Assembly (NCBI RefSeq): GCF_900115545.1 | Contig: NZ_FOWV01000007.1 | Span: 1-64,000, forward strand | Direction of reading: 5' to 3' | DNA length: 64,000 nt | From: Ralstonia sp. NFACC01 | GTDB lineage: Bacteria > Pseudomonadota > Gammaproteobacteria > Burkholderiales > Burkholderiaceae | Part shown: positions 34,166 through 43,341 of the stretch, piece after piece | Position numbering within the stretch: the first letter of the stretch is position 1 | How the letters are laid out: every line of letters begins with the position of its first letter | Notes under the pieces: generated by a model | What the model was told of the DNA's origin: nothing | Databases searched by the model: none | What the model saw: the letters and a program-made list of their open reading frames with translations, nothing else | Made by a program: the position numbers and the translations under genes

Positions 34166-34515
34166 CGCGTCACCCTTGCGCCATGCGCGCGATGCCGATA
34201 CGCTGCTCGAACGCCATCGGCCAATTCTGATTCTTCGAATCTTCGTCTTCATGTCCCGACTTCACGCCACCCTCCTCGCCGCCGGCCATCGCGCCCGCGT
34301 GGATGACGTGTGCGTGCAGCCCGGGCCCTTCCCTCCTCCTGTCGTGTCTTGGGGCTACGACGCGATCGGCGCACAGCCGCCGCCGCCTCCGCCCGCTCTC
34401 GGCTGATTCTCAGCCGCTTCGTTTCCGGTTGACCTGAACCAGGCTCGGGCACACGCCCGAGGCAGGCGCTCGCCTGCGCGCCGGAACCCGACATTCTTTT
34501 CGACAGGTGAGTGGT
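34166..34515. other. Gene-free stretch with tandem hairpins before EamA gene
   Basis: 350 bp with no convincing gene; a 76-codon open frame at 34176 has no ribosome site and a proline-rich tail. Two perfect back-to-back hairpins occur: CTCGGGC-ACAC-GCCCGAG (34444-34461) and GCAGGCG-CT-CGCCTGC (34462-34477), 38-72 bp before the EamA start. They could be a leader structure. I recognise no riboswitch class. Confidence 0.5.
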
Positions 34516-35379
34516 ATGCGTTCCATGCAAGCCGCGCTGGCAGGGTCCGGCGCGACGGTTCTATTCGTGCTGCTGTGGAGCAGCGGCGCAATCTTTGCGG
34601 AGATCGGGGTGCAGCATGTCCCGGCGTTCGCGTTTCTGGTTGGGCGCTTTGCGCTCGCGTCTTTGGTGCTGGCAGGGCTCGGGTTTCGGCGGGGGCAATG
34701 GTGGCCGGCGCGGGGATCAAGGCTGAAGGTGGCCGCCACCGGCGCATTGCTGACCGGCGGCTATTCGATCTGTTATCTGCTCGCGCTGGACGGCGGCCTC
34801 ACGCCCGGGTTGCTGGCCACAGTGCTTGGCGTGCAGCCGCTGCTCACGCTGCTGGCGACCGAGCGCACGTGGTCTGTTCGGCGGATGGCGGGACTGATGC
34901 TCGCGCTGGGCGGCCTATCGCTCGTGGTAGGCGGGGCCGATGCGCGGCAGGTGCCGATGGCCGGTCTCGGCTATGCGCTGGCCGCGCTTTTCTGCATGAC
35001 GGTTGGCGCCATTGGCCAGAAGCGGCTGAACCAGTCGCCCATTGATACGCTGCCGCTGCAGAACGCAGTGAGCCTTGTGCTGTGTGTGGGGTTTGCATTG
35101 GCGCTGCCCGCGCAAACACTGACCTTCACGCCCAGCCTGCCCGGCATCGCCGCCTTGTTGTGGATGGGCGTGGTGATGTCGGTGGGTGCGCAGTTGCTGT
35201 TCTACCGGCTCATGCAGCGCGGCAACCTCGTCAACGTGACAAGCCTGTTCTACCTCGTGCCGGTGGTCACGGCGCTGCTGGATGATCTTGTGCTGGGGCA
35301 TCGCCTTGCGCCCGTTGCAATGTCGGGGATGGCGATGATTCTGCTGGGGTTGGCGGTGGCGTTTCGGGCGCGGCGGTAG
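34516..35379 (+). CDS. EamA/DMT-family transporter
   Basis: 287-aa inner-membrane exporter with ten predicted segments in two EamA repeats (residues about 8-135 and 148-285): LLWSSGAIFAEIGVQ in the first, YALAALFCMTVGAIGQKRL in the second. Such proteins export metabolites or amino acids; the substrate is unknown. ATG 34516 is taken; GTG 34507 in frame is possible. The leader holds tandem hairpins. Confidence 0.9.
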   Translation: MRSMQAALAGSGATVLFVLLWSSGAIFAEIGVQHVPAFAFLVGRFALASLVLAGLGFRRGQWWPARGSRLKVAATGALLTGGYSICYLLALDGGLTPGLLATVLGVQPLLTLLATERTWSVRRMAGLMLALGGLSLVVGGADARQVPMAGLGYALAALFCMTVGAIGQKRLNQSPIDTLPLQNAVSLVLCVGFALALPAQTLTFTPSLPGIAALLWMGVVMSVGAQLLFYRLMQRGNLVNVTSLFYLVPVVTALLDDLVLGHRLAPVAMSGMAMILLGLAVAFRARR

Positions 35380-35571
35380 ACCGGTCGCCCCGTTGCCGAG
35401 CGCGCGATAAAACGGGGCGAACACGCGCGCGCTCCTCGGTGGGGATGCCGGGGCTAGAGTCCTGCGCGGCAATCGATACAACGTGCGCGTCATGGGCGAC
35501 CGGCAGGCCAATGCGTCCGCCGCACGGTCGTCTTCAACGAGGAGCACTCGCATGCAGTGTCTGGTGAACCG

Positions 35572-36360
35572 TCAGGCAGATTGCAGCGCGCCACGCCGCG
35601 CCTGCCAACTCGTAATGGCGATGGTGATGAGCAGGATCGCCAGCAGCACGGCCGATGCGCCGGCCGTGCCGAGGTTCAGCCCGCCCGCGCTGACGGGTTT
35701 GGTCAGCAAATCGCCGCCCGTGGCACCCAGGGGCCGAGTTAGCACAAAGGCCATCCAGAACAGCGCCACGCGCGAAATGCCGGTCAGATAATACGCCGCT
35801 GCAATCAGCGCAATCGCTGCGGCAATGAGCAGCGCGCCGCCCGCAAAACCGAGCCCTGACGAATCGGCCAGGAAGTCGCCCAGCGCCGTGCCCAGCGTGT
35901 TGGACACGAGGATGGCGCACCAGTAGAGCAATTCCTGCCCGCTGCTGCGTACATGCGTGACCGACAACGATTTCTGCGTCAGCTTCCAGTAGATGAGCAC
36001 TGCGCACAGCAAGCTGGCGAGGATGGCCGCGCCGGTGGCATAGCCCAGGCCCAGCGTGCGGTCCATGAAATCCGACAGCGTGGTGCCCGCCGTGCTGGTG
36101 GCAAGGATCACCGCCCAGTACAGCAGCGGGTGATACGTCTTGCTGCGCAGTTGCGCGCCCAGCGTGACGAGAAAGACGCCGATCAGCAGCACCGAGCTGG
36201 CGGCATAGCCGATCTTGAGCGTCATCGAGAGCAGATCGCCCGCGGTTTCCCCTAGCGTGGTGGCGCTGATCTTCATGATCCAGAACGCCAAGGTGATTTC
36301 GGGCAATTTGCTGCGCGAGGCGGCGGGCTCGCGCGTATGCGCATGTGTGGAGAGGGTCAT
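35572..36360 (-). CDS. COG4705-type membrane protein
   Basis: 262-aa protein with about eight hydrophobic segments. Repeated TTLGETAGDLLSM, TAGTTLSDFMDRTLG, TLGTALGDFLADSSGLG and PLGATGGDLLTKP motifs show an internal fourfold repeat with a conserved Gly-Asp. This matches an uncharacterised membrane family (COG4705). Function unknown. Confidence 0.85.
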   Translation of the reverse strand: MTLSTHAHTREPAASRSKLPEITLAFWIMKISATTLGETAGDLLSMTLKIGYAASSVLLIGVFLVTLGAQLRSKTYHPLLYWAVILATSTAGTTLSDFMDRTLGLGYATGAAILASLLCAVLIYWKLTQKSLSVTHVRSSGQELLYWCAILVSNTLGTALGDFLADSSGLGFAGGALLIAAAIALIAAAYYLTGISRVALFWMAFVLTRPLGATGGDLLTKPVSAGGLNLGTAGASAVLLAILLITIAITSWQARRGALQSA

Positions 36361-36448
36361 GCGAATTCTCCAGAGAGGCGGAGGGAGATTCCGCACCAGT
36401 CTGCCGAGGCAGACTTAGATGACCCATAGCCGCCCGGTGGCCGATGCC

Positions 36449-36838
36449 TTACTGCGCCAGCCGCCGCAACTTCCATTCCCCGCTTGGCTGCTTGCACAGC
36501 CATGCCGTCCACTGTTCCTTGCTGCTGCCGCGTGCCAGCTCGCTCTGCAAGCGGCGGCACGATTGCCCTGCGTCGGTCTTGGATTCCAGCGGCGTGATGG
36601 TCGCGTCGATGGCGGGCTGCTTGCCTCTGGCTGGCGAAGTCCATTGCGCAGGCGTGTTGTCGGCGGTGCTCTTCAGCACATCGCCGATGGCCTTGGTGAA
36701 CGACTTCAACTCCGTCGGGCTCATCGAGCCGATGATGGTGCTGGCCAGCACGTTGCGGAAATAGGCAAACGAAGGCGTGGCTGCAGCAAACAGTGCGGCG
36801 CCCGCGAAGGCGAGCGCAAGACGGCGGCGATGCGACAT
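36449..36838 (-). CDS. Small exported protein, surface-antigen-like
   Basis: 129 aa. Residues 1-25 are a signal peptide (ATPSFA-YFR). The mature part ends in SSKEQWTAWLCKQPSGEWKL with two Cys (about 93 and 115), which resembles the C-terminus of 17-kDa-type surface antigen proteins. Its role is unknown. Transcribed toward the COG4705 gene, 88 bp away. Confidence 0.75.
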   Translation of the reverse strand: MSHRRRLALAFAGAALFAAATPSFAYFRNVLASTIIGSMSPTELKSFTKAIGDVLKSTADNTPAQWTSPARGKQPAIDATITPLESKTDAGQSCRRLQSELARGSSKEQWTAWLCKQPSGEWKLRRLAQ

Positions 36839-36911
36839 GGGTCCCCCAGGATGTGACGAAAAGGAGCCTTCATCCTAGACCATGCCGCCCCGGCCTGGGG
36901 TGTCGCTGTGC

Positions 36912-38231
36912 TCAGCCGCCCAGCTTGTCGAGCAGGCTGTACCACGCCACGCCCGCCGCAATGTAGAAGCGCTGCAACCCATGCAGCGGGATCGGCGTGA
37001 TGGGCGATACGGGATACGGAAACGCCTCTCCACTGCCCGCAAGCCGCGCGGCGATGTGCTGGCCGAGGCTGGTGCACAGCGCGATGCCGCGCCCGTTGCA
37101 GCCCAACGCCATCGTGATGCCAGGCGCGGGCTCGTGGATGTGCGGCATGAAATCGCGCGTGATGGCGATGCGGCCGGCCCAGCGGTATTCGTATTCCAGC
37201 GGGCCGAGTTGCGGAAAGAGCAGCTCCAGTGAGCGTTCAAGGTGTGCAAAATCCTGCGCGTCGCGCGGCTCGGAAAAGAAGCCGCGTCCACCCATCAGCA
37301 GGCGCCCGGCTGCGTCTTTGCGGAAATACAGCAGCAGCCGTTGCGATGTGGAAGCCGTCTCACCGCGCGCCAGGATGGCTTGTGCATCCGCCGTCTTGAG
37401 CGGCTTGGTCGCAACGATAAAGCTGTTGGCAGAAAGCACCGTCTGCGCCAGGCCCGGCCACAGCGGGCCGGTGTAGCCATTGGTGGCGATCACCACGCGC
37501 TGGGCTCGCACCACGGCACCGGTGCTGGAGGCAGCGATCCACTGCGCGCCCTGCCGCTCCAGCGCCGTTACGGCGGTCTGCCCGTGCACGGCGGCGCCCG
37601 CTTGCTGTGCGGCGCGCACCAAACCGCGCGCGTACGCCATCGGCTGAATGCCGCCCGCGCGGCCGTCGAGCCACGCGCCCGCAAACGCCTCAGTGCCGAC
37701 CCGGCGCGCGACGGCGGCGCGGTCCAGCATTTCCACCGGCACGCCGCGCTTTTCCCACTGCCTTGCGCGCGCATGCAGCGCCGGCACGGCCTTGTCCGAA
37801 TAGGAAAGCTGCAGCCACCCGGCACGCACGGGCTGGCAGTCGATGTGGTGCCGGTCGATCAGATCGAACACTAAATCGGCGGAGCGCGAGACGGCGTCGA
37901 TCAACGGTTCGGCACGCGCGGCACCGAACAGGCTCACCAGTTCATCGGGGTCATGCTTGAGTGTCGGATTGACCTGCCCGCCGTTGCGCCCGGAGGCGCC
38001 CCAGCCCGGATCGTTGGCCTCCAGCACCGTGACCTGCGTGCCGCGCTCGGCCAGATGCAGCGCGGTAGAAAGCCCCGTGTATCCACCGCCGACGACGAGC
38101 ACATCGGTGGTGATCGATTCCATCAACGCAGGCGTGGGCGGCGCGGCCGGCGCCGTGGCGGCCCACAGCGACGGCGGCAGCGGCTCGCCGCCCAAAGCGC
38201 CCGGGGCGATATCGAGGTGCGGCTGCGTCAT
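36912..38231 (-). CDS. FAD-dependent amine/amino-acid oxidase (PuuB/DadA-like)
   Basis: 439 aa DAO-family flavoenzyme. FAD dinucleotide motif [17 protein letters not shown] at about residue 45, [12 protein letters not shown] for flavin contact, and a C-terminal [14 protein letters not shown]. It resembles gamma-glutamylputrescine oxidase and other amine oxidases. Its ATG overlaps the ABC ATPase stop (ATGA), so it is the last gene of the transporter operon. The pair suggests uptake and then oxidation of the same amino acid or amine. Confidence 0.88.
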   Translation of the reverse strand: MTQPHLDIAPGALGGEPLPPSLWAATAPAAPPTPALMESITTDVLVVGGGYTGLSTALHLAERGTQVTVLEANDPGWGASGRNGGQVNPTLKHDPDELVSLFGAARAEPLIDAVSRSADLVFDLIDRHHIDCQPVRAGWLQLSYSDKAVPALHARARQWEKRGVPVEMLDRAAVARRVGTEAFAGAWLDGRAGGIQPMAYARGLVRAAQQAGAAVHGQTAVTALERQGAQWIAASSTGAVVRAQRVVIATNGYTGPLWPGLAQTVLSANSFIVATKPLKTADAQAILARGETASTSQRLLLYFRKDAAGRLLMGGRGFFSEPRDAQDFAHLERSLELLFPQLGPLEYEYRWAGRIAITRDFMPHIHEPAPGITMALGCNGRGIALCTSLGQHIAARLAGSGEAFPYPVSPITPIPLHGLQRFYIAAGVAWYSLLDKLGG

Positions 38232-38995
38232 GGCACGAGGTCTCCGGCGCGAGCATCGGCGGGTTTGTGCAGCACGCGGCGCAGAAAGTCCTGCGTGCGC
38301 GGCTGACGCGGGGCGCCGAGCACTTGCGCGGCTGGGCCTTCTTCGACGATGGCGCCGCTGTGCAAAAAGCACACGCGGTCGGCCACCTCGCGGGCAAAAC
38401 CCATCTCGTGCGTGACGACGATCATCGTCATGCCCTCGCGAGCGAGTGCGCGCATCACCTCCAGCACATCGCCGACAAGTTCGGGGTCGAGCGCAGACGT
38501 GGGTTCGTCGAACAGCATCGCCTCGGGCTCCATCGCCAGCGCGCGGGCAATCGCCACGCGCTGCTGCTGGCCACCGGAGAGCTGCGCCGGATAAGCCTGC
38601 GCCTTGGCGGCGAGGCCCACCTTCTCCAGCAGCGCCATCGCCTTGGCACGTGCCGCTTCAGGGCGTTCGCCCTTCACGTAGACGGGGCCTTCCATCACGT
38701 TTTCGAGCACGCTGCGATGCGGGAACAGGTTGAAACGCTGGAACACCATGCCCATGCGGCTGCGCAGCGTGTGGATGGTTTTGCTGTGTTGATCGACGCG
38801 TTCGCCAAAAGCGCGGATCTCGCCGCCGTCATACGACTCCAGCCCGTTGATGCAGCGCAGGACGGTCGACTTGCCCGAGCCGGATGGGCCGATCAGGCAG
38901 ACGACTTCGCCCTTGTCCACATGCAGGCTCACGCCGCGCAGCACGTGGTGCTCGCCAAAGTGCTTTTGCAGATCACGGATCTCGATCATGCTCAT
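38228..38995 (-). CDS. Polar amino-acid ABC transporter ATPase
   Basis: 255 aa. Walker [10 protein letters not shown] at about 36-44, Q loop [11 protein letters not shown], signature [15 protein letters not shown], Walker [13 protein letters not shown] and switch His [11 protein letters not shown]: the GlnQ/HisP group. Overlaps the permease gene by 4 bp and the oxidase gene by 4 bp. Confidence 0.95.
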   Translation of the reverse strand: MSMIEIRDLQKHFGEHHVLRGVSLHVDKGEVVCLIGPSGSGKSTVLRCINGLESYDGGEIRAFGERVDQHSKTIHTLRSRMGMVFQRFNLFPHRSVLENVMEGPVYVKGERPEAARAKAMALLEKVGLAAKAQAYPAQLSGGQQQRVAIARALAMEPEAMLFDEPTSALDPELVGDVLEVMRALAREGMTMIVVTHEMGFAREVADRVCFLHSGAIVEEGPAAQVLGAPRQPRTQDFLRRVLHKPADARAGDLVP

Positions 38996-39663
38996 CGTTT
39001 GGCCCTCCCTGCGCCCAAGCGGTGTTCAAGCTTGCGCAGGCCGAACACCAGCGGCAGGCTCATCACCAGATACAGCAGCGCCACCAGCGTGTAGACCGTC
39101 ATGTTCTGGAACGTGGACGAAGCGATGAGCTGCCCCGCACGCGTCATTTCCGCCACCGTGATGGTGGACACCAGAGACGAATCCTTGAGCATCATCACCA
39201 GCGTGTTGCCGTATGGCGGCAGCGCAATGCGAAACGCCTGCGGCAGGATCACGCGCCGCATGATCAGCGTGCCGCGCATGCCCATGGCCTGCGCGGCTTC
39301 ACGCTGGCCGGGGTCCACGGCTTCGATGCCGGCGCGGAAGTTCTCGGCCTGATACGCCGAATACGCAATGCCCAGCCCGATCACGCCCGCCTGAAACGCG
39401 GTGAGCTGAATGCCGATGTCCGGCAGCACGAAGTAGATGTAGAAGAGCTGCACGATGATCGGCAGCCCGCGAATGATGTTGACGATGGTCGCCCCGGCCG
39501 CAGATACGGCCTTGATGGGCGACAACCGCATCAGCGCGAGCCCCAGCCCGATCACGCTGCTGAGCAGGAACGACAGCACGGTCACCTCCACCGTGACCAC
39601 CGCCCCTTTCAGCAGGATCGGCAGGAAGTCCTGCGCGTTCTCAAGAAACGTTGCAACACTCAT
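38992..39663 (-). CDS. Polar amino-acid ABC transporter permease
   Basis: 223-aa inner-membrane subunit of the HisMQ/GlnP type with about five segments. The ATPase-contact EAA loop reads [20 protein letters not shown], followed by [12 protein letters not shown]. It starts 21 bp after the binding-protein gene. It probably works as a homodimer because only one permease is present. Confidence 0.95.
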   Translation of the reverse strand: MSVATFLENAQDFLPILLKGAVVTVEVTVLSFLLSSVIGLGLALMRLSPIKAVSAAGATIVNIIRGLPIIVQLFYIYFVLPDIGIQLTAFQAGVIGLGIAYSAYQAENFRAGIEAVDPGQREAAQAMGMRGTLIMRRVILPQAFRIALPPYGNTLVMMLKDSSLVSTITVAEMTRAGQLIASSTFQNMTVYTLVALLYLVMSLPLVFGLRKLEHRLGAGRAKR

Positions 39664-39683
39664 GGCGCATCACCGGTCTGAAA

Positions 39684-40448
39684 TCAGATGCCCCACTTCT
39701 TCACGATGGCTTCCAGCGTGCCGTCCGCCTTGATCTTGGCGATGGCCTTGTTGAGGCGGTTGAGCGTTTCGGTATCGCCCTTGCGCACCACCAGGCACAC
39801 ATCGCCCACGTTGGCGGGTTTGTAGCCGGCAGCAAGCTTCACGCCCTGGAAGGCGTTCTGGCGGATCTGGTACGCGATGATCGGCTGGTCGCCCAGGCCG
39901 GCCTTGATGCGGCCCAGCGCCAGGTCACGCGTCATGTCGGCCACCGAGTCGTAGCTACGCACTTCCTTGAAGATGCCCTTCTTGTTGAGCATGTCGAGGA
40001 ACACCGTGCCGACCTGCGCGCCCACCACCTCGCCTTTCAGATCATCGAGCGTGGCGTAGTTCTTGGCGTCGTCAGCCTTGACGATCAGGCCCTCGCCGTA
40101 CGAGTAGACCGGGTCGGAAAAATCCACCACCTGCGCGCGCGCCGGCGTCTTGAGCATCGCCGCCGAGATGATGTCGATCTTGTTCGACGTGAGCGACGGA
40201 ATGAGCGCCGAGAACACCGTCTGCTGCACGTTCACGTTGAAGCCGCCCGCCTTGCCCACGGCCGTGACGGTGTCGACCATCATCCCCTGGATGGAATTCG
40301 TCTTCACGTCCAGAAACGTGAACGGCACGCCCGTGGCCGTGGCACCGACGTTGTAGGTGGCCGGCGCACCCTGCGCCCAGGCAAACGATGCAGTGGCGAG
40401 CATGCACAACGCCAGTGCAGCGCGACGGAAGGTGGTGACAACAGACAT
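39684..40448 (-). CDS. Family 3 ABC substrate-binding protein
   Basis: 254 aa with signal peptide 1-25 (ASFAWA-QGA). SBP_bac_3 features: GVPFTFLDVKTNSIQGMMVD, SNKIDIISAAMLKTPARAQVVDFSDP, and LGRIKAGLGDQP. First gene of the operon with permease, ATPase and oxidase. GGAGG before ATG 40448. Divergent from the IclR regulator. Ligand probably a polar amino acid or opine-like amine. Confidence 0.94.
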   Translation of the reverse strand: MSVVTTFRRAALALCMLATASFAWAQGAPATYNVGATATGVPFTFLDVKTNSIQGMMVDTVTAVGKAGGFNVNVQQTVFSALIPSLTSNKIDIISAAMLKTPARAQVVDFSDPVYSYGEGLIVKADDAKNYATLDDLKGEVVGAQVGTVFLDMLNKKGIFKEVRSYDSVADMTRDLALGRIKAGLGDQPIIAYQIRQNAFQGVKLAAGYKPANVGDVCLVVRKGDTETLNRLNKAIAKIKADGTLEAIVKKWGI

Positions 40449-40541
40449 GGCAATCCTCCAGGCAACGGAAAAAAGACGCACCCCGAACGCGCATGCACGG
40501 GGAATGGCTCAACGTAATGCAATGGTTGTGCCAATATTCGA

Positions 40542-40607
40542 ACGTATCGAATCGATTAATAACTATGGAAAACCACTAATCGACGTATATGAATCGATAT
40601 GCGATTC
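40542..40607. promoter_or_regulatory. Candidate IclR operators (ACGTAT...GAATCGAT repeats)
   Basis: Two copies of ACGTAT-N(1-2)-GAATCGAT (40542-40556 and 40583-40598), 41 bp apart. The second also starts a perfect dyad GAATCG-ATATG-CGATTC (40591-40607). They fill the space between the divergent transporter operon and the IclR gene. Confidence 0.65.
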
Positions 40608-40643
40608 TTTGTCCGTTGATTTGCCAATGAGCCGCCACTTGCC

Positions 40644-41441
40644 ATGACCGACGCTGCTGAATCTGCCGATGCGCCCGACCTGCTGTTCAACCAGTCGCTG
40701 GAAAAAGGGCTGGCCGTGCTTGGGGCCTTCAACGCGCAGCGCCGCACCATGACGATTGCCGACGTGGCCACCGCTGCCGGCATCAACAAAAGCTCGGCGC
40801 AGCGGATGATCTACACGCTCGAGCAGCTCGGCTACCTGCGCAAGCATCCGCAGACGCGTCGCTACCAGCTCACCCCCGCAGTGATGAAGATCGGCTTCAA
40901 CTACCTGGCCGCCGACACGCTCATCGACGTGGCCAATCCGTTCCTGGCCGAACTCACCAAGATGACCACCGAAACCTCGTGCCTGACCGAGCCCGATCAG
41001 GACGAGATGGTGTACGTCGCCCGCTTTGTGAGTGCGCACTTTGTGCCGGTGCACATGCCCATTGGCAGCCGCATCCCGATGTATTGCACCGCGTCGGGCC
41101 GTGCTTACCTGAGCGCCCTGCCGATGCCGGAAGCGCAAGCCATCGTCGAGGCGTCGCAGCGCGTGGCGCACACCATGCACACGCGCACCGACGTGGCCGA
41201 CATCATGGAAACGCTGCGCCTGGCGCGCCAGCGCGGCTACGCCACCAACTGCGAAGAACTGTTCCTCGGGGACATGACCATCGCCGCGCCCATCGTCAGT
41301 AGCAACGGGCGGCCGCTGGGGGCAATCCACCTTGTTGCGCCCACCGGGCGGTGGACGGCGGAAGAGATGGAAACAAAGCTGGGCCCCGCGCTGCTGCAAT
41401 GCGCGCGGGCGATCAGCACGTCGGTGCGGGCACTGGGATAG
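40644..41441 (+). CDS. IclR-family regulator
   Basis: 265 aa. Winged HTH residues 15-85 (SLEKGLAVLGAFNAQRRTMT, GINKSSAQRMIYTLEQLGYL) and the IclR effector domain (GSRIPMYCTASGRAYLSALP, with Cys near the ligand pocket). Divergent from the ABC transporter/oxidase operon, which it very probably controls through the repeats at 40542-40607. Confidence 0.95.
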   Translation: MTDAAESADAPDLLFNQSLEKGLAVLGAFNAQRRTMTIADVATAAGINKSSAQRMIYTLEQLGYLRKHPQTRRYQLTPAVMKIGFNYLAADTLIDVANPFLAELTKMTTETSCLTEPDQDEMVYVARFVSAHFVPVHMPIGSRIPMYCTASGRAYLSALPMPEAQAIVEASQRVAHTMHTRTDVADIMETLRLARQRGYATNCEELFLGDMTIAAPIVSSNGRPLGAIHLVAPTGRWTAEEMETKLGPALLQCARAISTSVRALG

Positions 41442-41483
41442 CGCGGCGCGCGGCGGAGTTGAGCAGCGCGCCGCCCGCCACCT

Positions 41484-41918
41484 TCAAGCCTTGGGCGCCT
41501 TCACCAGCAGCACCGGGCATTCGGCATGCGCGAGCACCCGCCCTGCCACCGAGCCCATCAGCGCCTCGACGAACACGCCGCGCCCGTGCGAGCCCATGAC
41601 GATGGCCGCGGCCCCCGCACTTTGCGCGTGGTGCACGATGCGCTCTGGTGGAAAACCGACCAGTGCGTGCTGCTCGAACGGCACGCCGGCCGCACCCAGG
41701 ATCGCGCAGACTGAAGCCATCGCGCCGGTGCTTTCCTCCGCGTACCACGCGTCAACTTCTGCCTTACCGACGAGCGATTTGATGTCGCCAGACAGGTCCG
41801 GCATGCAATGCACCACGTGCACCGTCACATCGCTGCCGAAGAGGGTCTTGTCGGCAATGCACCGCGCTGCCGCATCGGAATAGGCCGATCCGTCCGTTGC
41901 CAGTACCAGGGTTTTCAT
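41484..41918 (-). CDS. Universal stress protein UspA family
   Basis: 144-aa cytoplasmic protein with the ATP-binding motif GSHGRG-x(9)-GS (VMGSHGRGVFVEALMGSVAG) and N-terminal LVLATDGSAYSDAA. An FNR/ANR-type box about 90 bp upstream suggests low-oxygen induction, as known for some Usp genes in pseudomonads. Monocistronic by layout. Confidence 0.93.
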   Translation of the reverse strand: MKTLVLATDGSAYSDAAARCIADKTLFGSDVTVHVVHCMPDLSGDIKSLVGKAEVDAWYAEESTGAMASVCAILGAAGVPFEQHALVGFPPERIVHHAQSAGAAAIVMGSHGRGVFVEALMGSVAGRVLAHAECPVLLVKAPKA

Positions 41919-41973
41919 GTGGCCTCCTTGCCATGTCTGCGGTCGCGCAGCGTGCGCGGCCGGCGTCTGCTTC

Positions 41974-42026
41974 CAACGTAAGCGCTGCTGAAAGCCACGC
42001 GTTGATACGAGTCAACGTAAGCGCTG
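41974..42026 (-). promoter_or_regulatory. FNR/ANR-type box and CAACGTAAGCGCTG direct repeats upstream of uspA
   Basis: TTGAT-ACGA-GTCAA (42002-42015) matches the TTGAT-N4-ATCAA consensus at 9 of 10 positions and the broader ANR form at all. Two identical 14-mers CAACGTAAGCGCTG flank its left side and overlap its right side (41974-41987, 42013-42026), 39 bp apart. Centre is about 90 bp from the uspA start. Confidence 0.65.
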
Positions 42027-42102
42027 TGGTGCGGTCACCCGGTCAGCGTTTGCACAGGAAGGCAGGCAGAATGCGCAGGTTGACCCAGATTTCGCGCCCC
42101 AC

Positions 42103-42546
42103 ATGACGACCACACCATCCCTTTCCGATTTCCCGCTGCACTCGACCGACAAGCTCCGCTACGGCGACACCGACCGCCAGGGCCACATCAACAACGCCGT
42201 CTTCGCCACGTACCTAGAGACAGGCCGCGTGGAAATGCTCTTCACGCCCGACAACCCGCTGGCCGCGCCCGGCTGCGAGTTCGTCATCGCGCAGCTTGTG
42301 CTCGACTTCCGCAGCGAGATTCTCTGGCCCGGCTCCGTGCAGATCGGTACGCGTGTGGCGAGCGTCGGGCGCAGCTCGGTCAAGTTGGAGCAGGCCATCT
42401 TCCAGAACGGCCGCTGCGCCGCCACATCGCAATCGGTAATCGTGCAGATCGACGTTGCCACGCGCCAATCGAGCCCGATTACTGATAGCGCCCGTCAGCG
42501 CCTTGCCGCGCTCACCGCCACCCCTGCCGGCGCAGAAGCAGAGTGA
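42103..42546 (+). CDS. Acyl-CoA thioesterase (4HBT, FadM-like)
   Basis: 147-aa hot-dog thioesterase. The active-site signature is YGDTDRQGHINNAVFATYLE, with Asp and the HINN motif, then VLDFRSEILWPGSVQIG. It probably hydrolyses a medium/long acyl-CoA or an aromatic acyl-CoA. ATG 42103 gives the normal length; it has no strong ribosome site. Confidence 0.9.
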   Translation: MTTTPSLSDFPLHSTDKLRYGDTDRQGHINNAVFATYLETGRVEMLFTPDNPLAAPGCEFVIAQLVLDFRSEILWPGSVQIGTRVASVGRSSVKLEQAIFQNGRCAATSQSVIVQIDVATRQSSPITDSARQRLAALTATPAGAEAE

Positions 42547-42655
42547 TGCGCGCTGTACGCAAACGTCCGTCCGCGGAAAATTTTTAACTTTGCTTGCACT
42601 TGCGCCCCTTGCCGGTGGGAAGATGGCTCTCCCGTTCAATCACGCGGAGGTGACC

Positions 42656-42877
42656 ATGGGACTGTTGGATGAAGTGGGCAAGATCGCCGGCGCCGTCGCC
42701 GCCGTTGAAGCCGCCGAGAAAGTCGACCCGGATGCCGGCCTGCTGACCAAGGCGGTTGCCGCCGTCGCCGGTTTCAAGGGCGCTGGCGCGCTGGAAGAGA
42801 TGCTGGAAAAGAAGGACGAAGCCAAGGCCGAAGGCGCCGAGGCAGCTCCTGAAGATGGGGCCGCGCCGCAGGCTTGA
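42656..42877 (+). CDS. Small acidic helical protein of unknown function
   Basis: 73 aa, Ala/Glu-rich (LLDEVGKIAGAVAAVEAAEK, then MLEKKDEAKAEGAEAAPEDG), probably soluble and helical with a disordered tail. GGAGG lies 6 bp before ATG 42656, much better than the upstream in-frame ATG 42623. It ends in its own strong terminator, which supports a real transcript. No family recognised. Confidence 0.75.
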   Translation: MGLLDEVGKIAGAVAAVEAAEKVDPDAGLLTKAVAAVAGFKGAGALEEMLEKKDEAKAEGAEAAPEDGAAPQA

Positions 42878-42908
42878 ATTGCTTGCAGGCTCAAAAGGAT
42901 TTGGGGGA

Positions 42909-42938
42909 CCCCGCCGGTTGGCGGGGTTTTTGTTTTTT
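42909..42938 (+). terminator. Terminator after small acidic protein
   Basis: Perfect stem CCCCGCC/GGCGGGG with GGTT loop, followed by TTTTTGTTTTTT. Confidence 0.92.
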
Positions 42939-42982
42939 GGTGCCGTGCGTTCGAGGCGAGTCCTTGCCGCCATATGGGCACA

Positions 42983-43066
42983 TATAATCCCCACCGTCAC
43001 CGCACCAACGGTGACCGGGTTTCGCAGCCCATTTTCCCTCCAGACGGACAGCCGCTTCCGAGCGGC
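42983..43066 (+). promoter_or_regulatory. TATAAT promoter and leader hairpins ahead of the C4-like RNA
   Basis: A perfect -10 TATAAT (42983-42988) has only a weak -35. Two hairpins follow: GTCACCG/CGGTGAC (42996-43002 with 43009-43015) and GCCGCT-TCCG-AGCGGC (43051-43066) followed by GTTTTC, a possible weak terminator. This leads into the C4-like element at 43107. Confidence 0.5.
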
Positions 43067-43106
43067 GTTTTCATGTCCGGTGCTTGCGCACGCCTATGCT
43101 TTCTGC

Positions 43107-43186
43107 GGCGGGCCGGGCAGGGAGACCTTCGGGTCTGCCGGCGAGCTGGAGTGGGCCGGTCTGCGAACCCTGTCGTCAGGCCCGCC
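43107..43186 (+). ncRNA. C4-antisense-RNA-like element (phage P1/P4 immunity type)
   Basis: About 80 nt closed by an 8-bp stem GGCGGGCC/GGCCCGCC (43107-43114 with 43179-43186). It has an inner hairpin AGACC-TTCG-GGTCT (43123-43136) and exposed segments complementary to downstream leader sequence: 43121-43127 with 43210-43216, 43147-43154 with 43223-43230, and 43161-43168 with 43193-43200. The second downstream target ends next to the GGAGG of the first small gene. This is the layout of C4 RNAs, which repress phage antirepressor genes by pairing near their ribosome sites. Confidence 0.75.
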
Positions 43187-43239
43187 ACCCTCGTTCGCAG
43201 CGAGGGCCGGGTCTCCTTCAATCCACTCCAGGAGGCCAC

Positions 43240-43341
43240 ATGGCTACCGCACTCAGCGGGCATCGCCCCGCGTCTTACCCTTCCCCACCGCCTTGGCGCT
43301 GCAGGCTTCCCGCACAACCGGGAGGTGCCGCATGTCGCTGA
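43240..43341 (+). CDS. 33-aa peptide, leader of the C4-controlled unit
   Basis: Begins MATALSGHRP, Pro/Arg-rich, no family known. AGGAGG lies 4 bp before its ATG, and that ribosome site adjoins the sequence complementary to the C4-like RNA. Its stop overlaps the next start by 10 bp, so it may act as a translated leader that couples translation of the 94-aa gene. Confidence 0.6.
   Translation: MATALSGHRPASYPSPPPWRCRLPAQPGGAACR

Noticed and set aside
34176-34406. 76-codon frame between rcnR and the EamA gene
   Set aside because: No ribosome site, proline-run C-terminus, no recognised family.
34444-34477. Guanidine-II (mini-ykkC) riboswitch
   Set aside because: The class needs two hairpins with ACGR loops; loops here are ACAC and a 2-base turn.
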